DNA of 35,233 bases. Source: an uncultured Acetatifactor sp. GTDB taxonomy: Bacteria > Bacillota > Clostridia > Lachnospirales > Lachnospiraceae. The stretch's first letter is position 1, and the number at the start of each line of letters is the position of its first letter. Shown piece by piece: positions 32,836-35,233 of the stretch. The notes under the pieces are model-generated. The model was given only the letters and a program-made list of their open reading frames with translations, did no database searches and had not been told where the DNA came from. The stretch is taken from contig CAJUJN010000007.1 of NCBI GenBank assembly GCA_910586775.1, positions 1-35,233 of the forward strand, read 5' to 3'. The translations under genes were made by a program, and so were the position numbers.

Positions 32836-35169
32836 ATGAATTTACCGAAAAGTTTTGTCAGTATTGCCGGTAAATACGGAATTGAGAAGAAAGATATCCT
32901 GTTTGCCGCCATGGCTGACTTTGATGCCGACTATCGGTTTGCGGATTCCATTGTGGCGCTGACCAGAGATAAGCTGGTTCTGGCGGCATATCCCTATCGG
33001 GAAAAAGCAGAATACCAGTTCGGCGGTTACGGCGGCTGGCAGTTTACGGAAGACGCAGTGAAGAAAGAGATGGCACTGGCGGAAGAACCTGCCATACAGA
33101 TTTTTGAATTGCAGAATATCGGAAAGATGGAGGTGCTGCGCCAGGTAGCCACAGGCGTGCTGATGGCTGAAATTGACGGCGTGGAGCGCAATCTCTGTCA
33201 CTTTTCCAATACAAAAATGGAGATGTTTCTGCGGATCTGCAGACTGGTGGAAAAGATAAAAAAAGGAGAGGAGATATCGGAGGAGGACCTGAACGTCAAA
33301 AAGGGAAAGGAATGCTGTCCCAAATGCGGCATGATCTATCCGGATCAGGAGAGGAAGGTCTGCCCGAAATGCATGGACAAAAAGTCGATTCTGCTGCGGG
33401 TAGTCTCTTATTTCAAACCTTATACAAAATATCTGGCGGTGATGGTGTTCTGCTATCTGGGAACGGCTCTGCTGAACCTGGCGTGGCCGTATTTGAGCGG
33501 AACGATACTCTATGACCAGGTTCTGGCGCGGAATGAAGATTTCCTTGCGCTTCTGCATCTCCCGGCGGGGCGTTTTGTGACTGCCCTGACCATGCTGGTG
33601 ATCGCCATGATCGCTACAAAGATTGTCATTCAGGCACTGGGAATCCTGCATGGAGTGCTGACTGCCAAAATTGCGCCGGAGGTGGTGGCGACATTGAAGA
33701 GCCAGGTATTTTCCTCCATGGGGCGTCTGTCCATCAGCTTTTATTCCAAGCGGCAGACAGGCGGTCTGATGACCAGGGTATCCGACGACGCGGAGGAAAT
33801 ATCCAGTTTTTTTATTGACGGTATTCCGTATTTTTTTATCAATATGGGTAATATCATTGCCATGAGCGTGATTATGTTTTATCTGAATCCGCTGTTGGCG
33901 CTGGTATCCCTGATTCTGATGCCGCTGCTGGTCATCTTAAGTTACAGAATGGTGCCCCAGCTCTGGCACTTTTACGGAAAAAGGCATCGCGCCAACCGCC
34001 GCCTGAAAGGACAGATGAACGAGAATTTCACCGGCGCAAGGGTGGTCAAGGCATTCGGCCAGCAGAAGCAGGAAATGGACAGGTTTTCTAAAAATAACGG
34101 AAAAGTGAAAAATGCCGAGATGGATGTGGCACGCTATGATATCCGCTTTTTCGCACTGTATTTTGCAGTGGAGGATACCATCAGCTTTCTGGTGTGGGCA
34201 GTAGGCGGCGCCATGATGATCAGCGGCTCCAATATCGAACTGGGTCTGCTGCTCACTTTCTCAGGTTATGTGGGACAGCTTAAGGGACCGCTGGAATTTT
34301 TCTCCCGCAGTGTTAGATGGTATACCGAATGTATGAATTCGGCTCAACGTATGTTTGAGATTATCGATGCGGTGCCGGAAGTGAAGGAAGTACCGGAACC
34401 GGTGCGGCCGGATGAATTTAAGGGCGAGATTGAGCTGAAAAACGTTACCTTCGGCTACGAAGCGCATAAGCCTATTTTGAAAAACATCAGTTTTCATGTG
34501 AATGCCGGAGAAGTATTCGGTATCGTGGGACGCTCCGGTGCAGGAAAGTCTACTCTTGTAAACCTGATATCCAGGCTCTACGATGTCCAGGAGGGCGAAG
34601 TGCTGGTGGACGGCATCAATGTAAAACGGTACGGATTCCGGGAACTGCGCAAAAATGTGGCAATGGTATCCCAGGAAACGTATATCTTCATGGGTACGGT
34701 GGCGGAGAATATCGCCTATGCCAGGCCCGAAGCCACCAGAGAGGAGATTATCCGCGCTGCGGTCCAGGCCAATGCCCATGACTTTATCTGCAAGATGCCG
34801 GAAGGCTATGATACGCTCCTTGGCTCCTCCAGCCGTTCGCTGTCAGGCGGAGAGAAGCAGCGTATCTCTATTGCAAGGGCAATTCTGGCTGACCCGAAGA
34901 TACTGATTCTGGATGAAGCCACCTCTGCCGTGGACACAGAGACGGAGCTTGCCATACAGAAGTCGCTGGAGCGTCTGGAAAAGGGCAGAACTGTCCTGTC
35001 CATCGCACACAGGCTGTCTACGCTGCGCAACGCAACGCACCTGATTGTGCTGGATGACGGACGCCTGACGGAATCCGGAACCCATGAGGAATTGCTGGCC
35101 CGGAAGGGCACCTACTATAAACTAAGCGAACTCCAAACCAAAGCCCTCGCCATGCGAGGCATCGAATAA
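32836..35169 (+). CDS. ABC exporter with PH-like and zinc-ribbon N-terminus
   Basis: Encodes 777 residues, with GGAGGAAGGGA before the ATG. Residues 1-150 form a beta-rich, PH-like-looking domain (SIVALTRDKLVLAAYPYR, later LCHFSNTKMEMFLRICRLVE). A zinc ribbon follows: C161-x2-C164 and C176-x2-C179 (CPKCGMIYPD, VCPKC). From about 184 the exporter membrane domain begins (VSYFKPYTKYLAVMVFCYL). The ATPase domain has Walker A GRSGAGKS at 565-572, signature LSGGE at 669-673 and D693-E694. This is a type IV (MsbA-like) half-transporter expected to work as a dimer; the N-terminal part is extra for the family and may sense or bind something. The substrate is unknown. Its own leader region suggests regulated expression. 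The last 64 bases of the window after it show nothing I can support. Confidence 0.9.
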   Translation: MNLPKSFVSIAGKYGIEKKDILFAAMADFDADYRFADSIVALTRDKLVLAAYPYREKAEYQFGGYGGWQFTEDAVKKEMALAEEPAIQIFELQNIGKMEVLRQVATGVLMAEIDGVERNLCHFSNTKMEMFLRICRLVEKIKKGEEISEEDLNVKKGKECCPKCGMIYPDQERKVCPKCMDKKSILLRVVSYFKPYTKYLAVMVFCYLGTALLNLAWPYLSGTILYDQVLARNEDFLALLHLPAGRFVTALTMLVIAMIATKIVIQALGILHGVLTAKIAPEVVATLKSQVFSSMGRLSISFYSKRQTGGLMTRVSDDAEEISSFFIDGIPYFFINMGNIIAMSVIMFYLNPLLALVSLILMPLLVILSYRMVPQLWHFYGKRHRANRRLKGQMNENFTGARVVKAFGQQKQEMDRFSKNNGKVKNAEMDVARYDIRFFALYFAVEDTISFLVWAVGGAMMISGSNIELGLLLTFSGYVGQLKGPLEFFSRSVRWYTECMNSAQRMFEIIDAVPEVKEVPEPVRPDEFKGEIELKNVTFGYEAHKPILKNISFHVNAGEVFGIVGRSGAGKSTLVNLISRLYDVQEGEVLVDGINVKRYGFRELRKNVAMVSQETYIFMGTVAENIAYARPEATREEIIRAAVQANAHDFICKMPEGYDTLLGSSSRSLSGGEKQRISIARAILADPKILILDEATSAVDTETELAIQKSLERLEKGRTVLSIAHRLSTLRNATHLIVLDDGRLTESGTHEELLARKGTYYKLSELQTKALAMRGIE

Positions 35170-35233
35170 AATGAGGGAACGGACGCATCACTAAGCGGCC
35201 GGAAGCTATCTGCCCATGCCTGGGTACGGGTAG

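Noticed and set aside
32842..33651. Minus-strand frame of 269 codons
   Set aside because: It is the reverse of the ABC exporter's N-terminal part and has no start signal.

Overview
The window looks like a chromosomal segment of a spore-forming member of the Clostridia, most likely Lachnospiraceae (inferred from gene content and protein style, not from rRNA). Evidence includes sporulation genes (yqfC, yqfD, a LysM/GH18 cortex-lytic-type enzyme, a SpoVB-like flippase, a BofC-like protein), strong AGGAGG-type ribosome binding sites, moderate GC content, and Firmicutes housekeeping genes (recD2, pdp, phoH, ybeY, der, plsY, gpsA). No rRNA, tRNA, CRISPR array or intact transposase was seen.

Bases 1-4970 form a worn accessory region. 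It holds four broken GNAT acetyltransferase genes, a HEAT-type immunity-like gene with a duplicated tail, an ArsC/Spx-family thioredoxin-fold gene, a tiny amphipathic peptide gene with a frame problem, and a run of three small AT-rich genes starting with a SUKH (SMI1/KNR4) immunity-type protein. No matching toxin is present. It looks like a graveyard or parking site for one-gene cassettes.

Bases 5009-21387 carry conserved genes, nearly all on the + strand: recD2, a minus-strand BFD-like [2Fe-2S] gene, nth (preceded by a 67-base inverted copy of part of plsY), a spore-type glycosidase, pdp, then yqfC-yqfD-phoH-ybeY, a flippase, a BofC-like gene, two FAD flavoproteins and pgeF.

Bases 21475-24912 encode an OmpR-type response regulator and a large multi-spanning histidine kinase with a sensor region of nearly 390 residues. 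A minus-strand long-form PRPP synthetase follows; its promoter faces the next operon: DUF512 radical-SAM protein, der, plsY, gpsA and a MATE efflux pump.

The most notable part is 32380-35169. A consensus sigma-A promoter drives a 24-codon leader ORF with a strong ribosome binding site, and a textbook intrinsic terminator follows. About 155 bases further on lies an ABC exporter with an unusual N-terminal PH-like domain and a zinc ribbon. The layout fits an attenuated, possibly drug-inducible efflux gene; this is inference from layout and needs experimental support.
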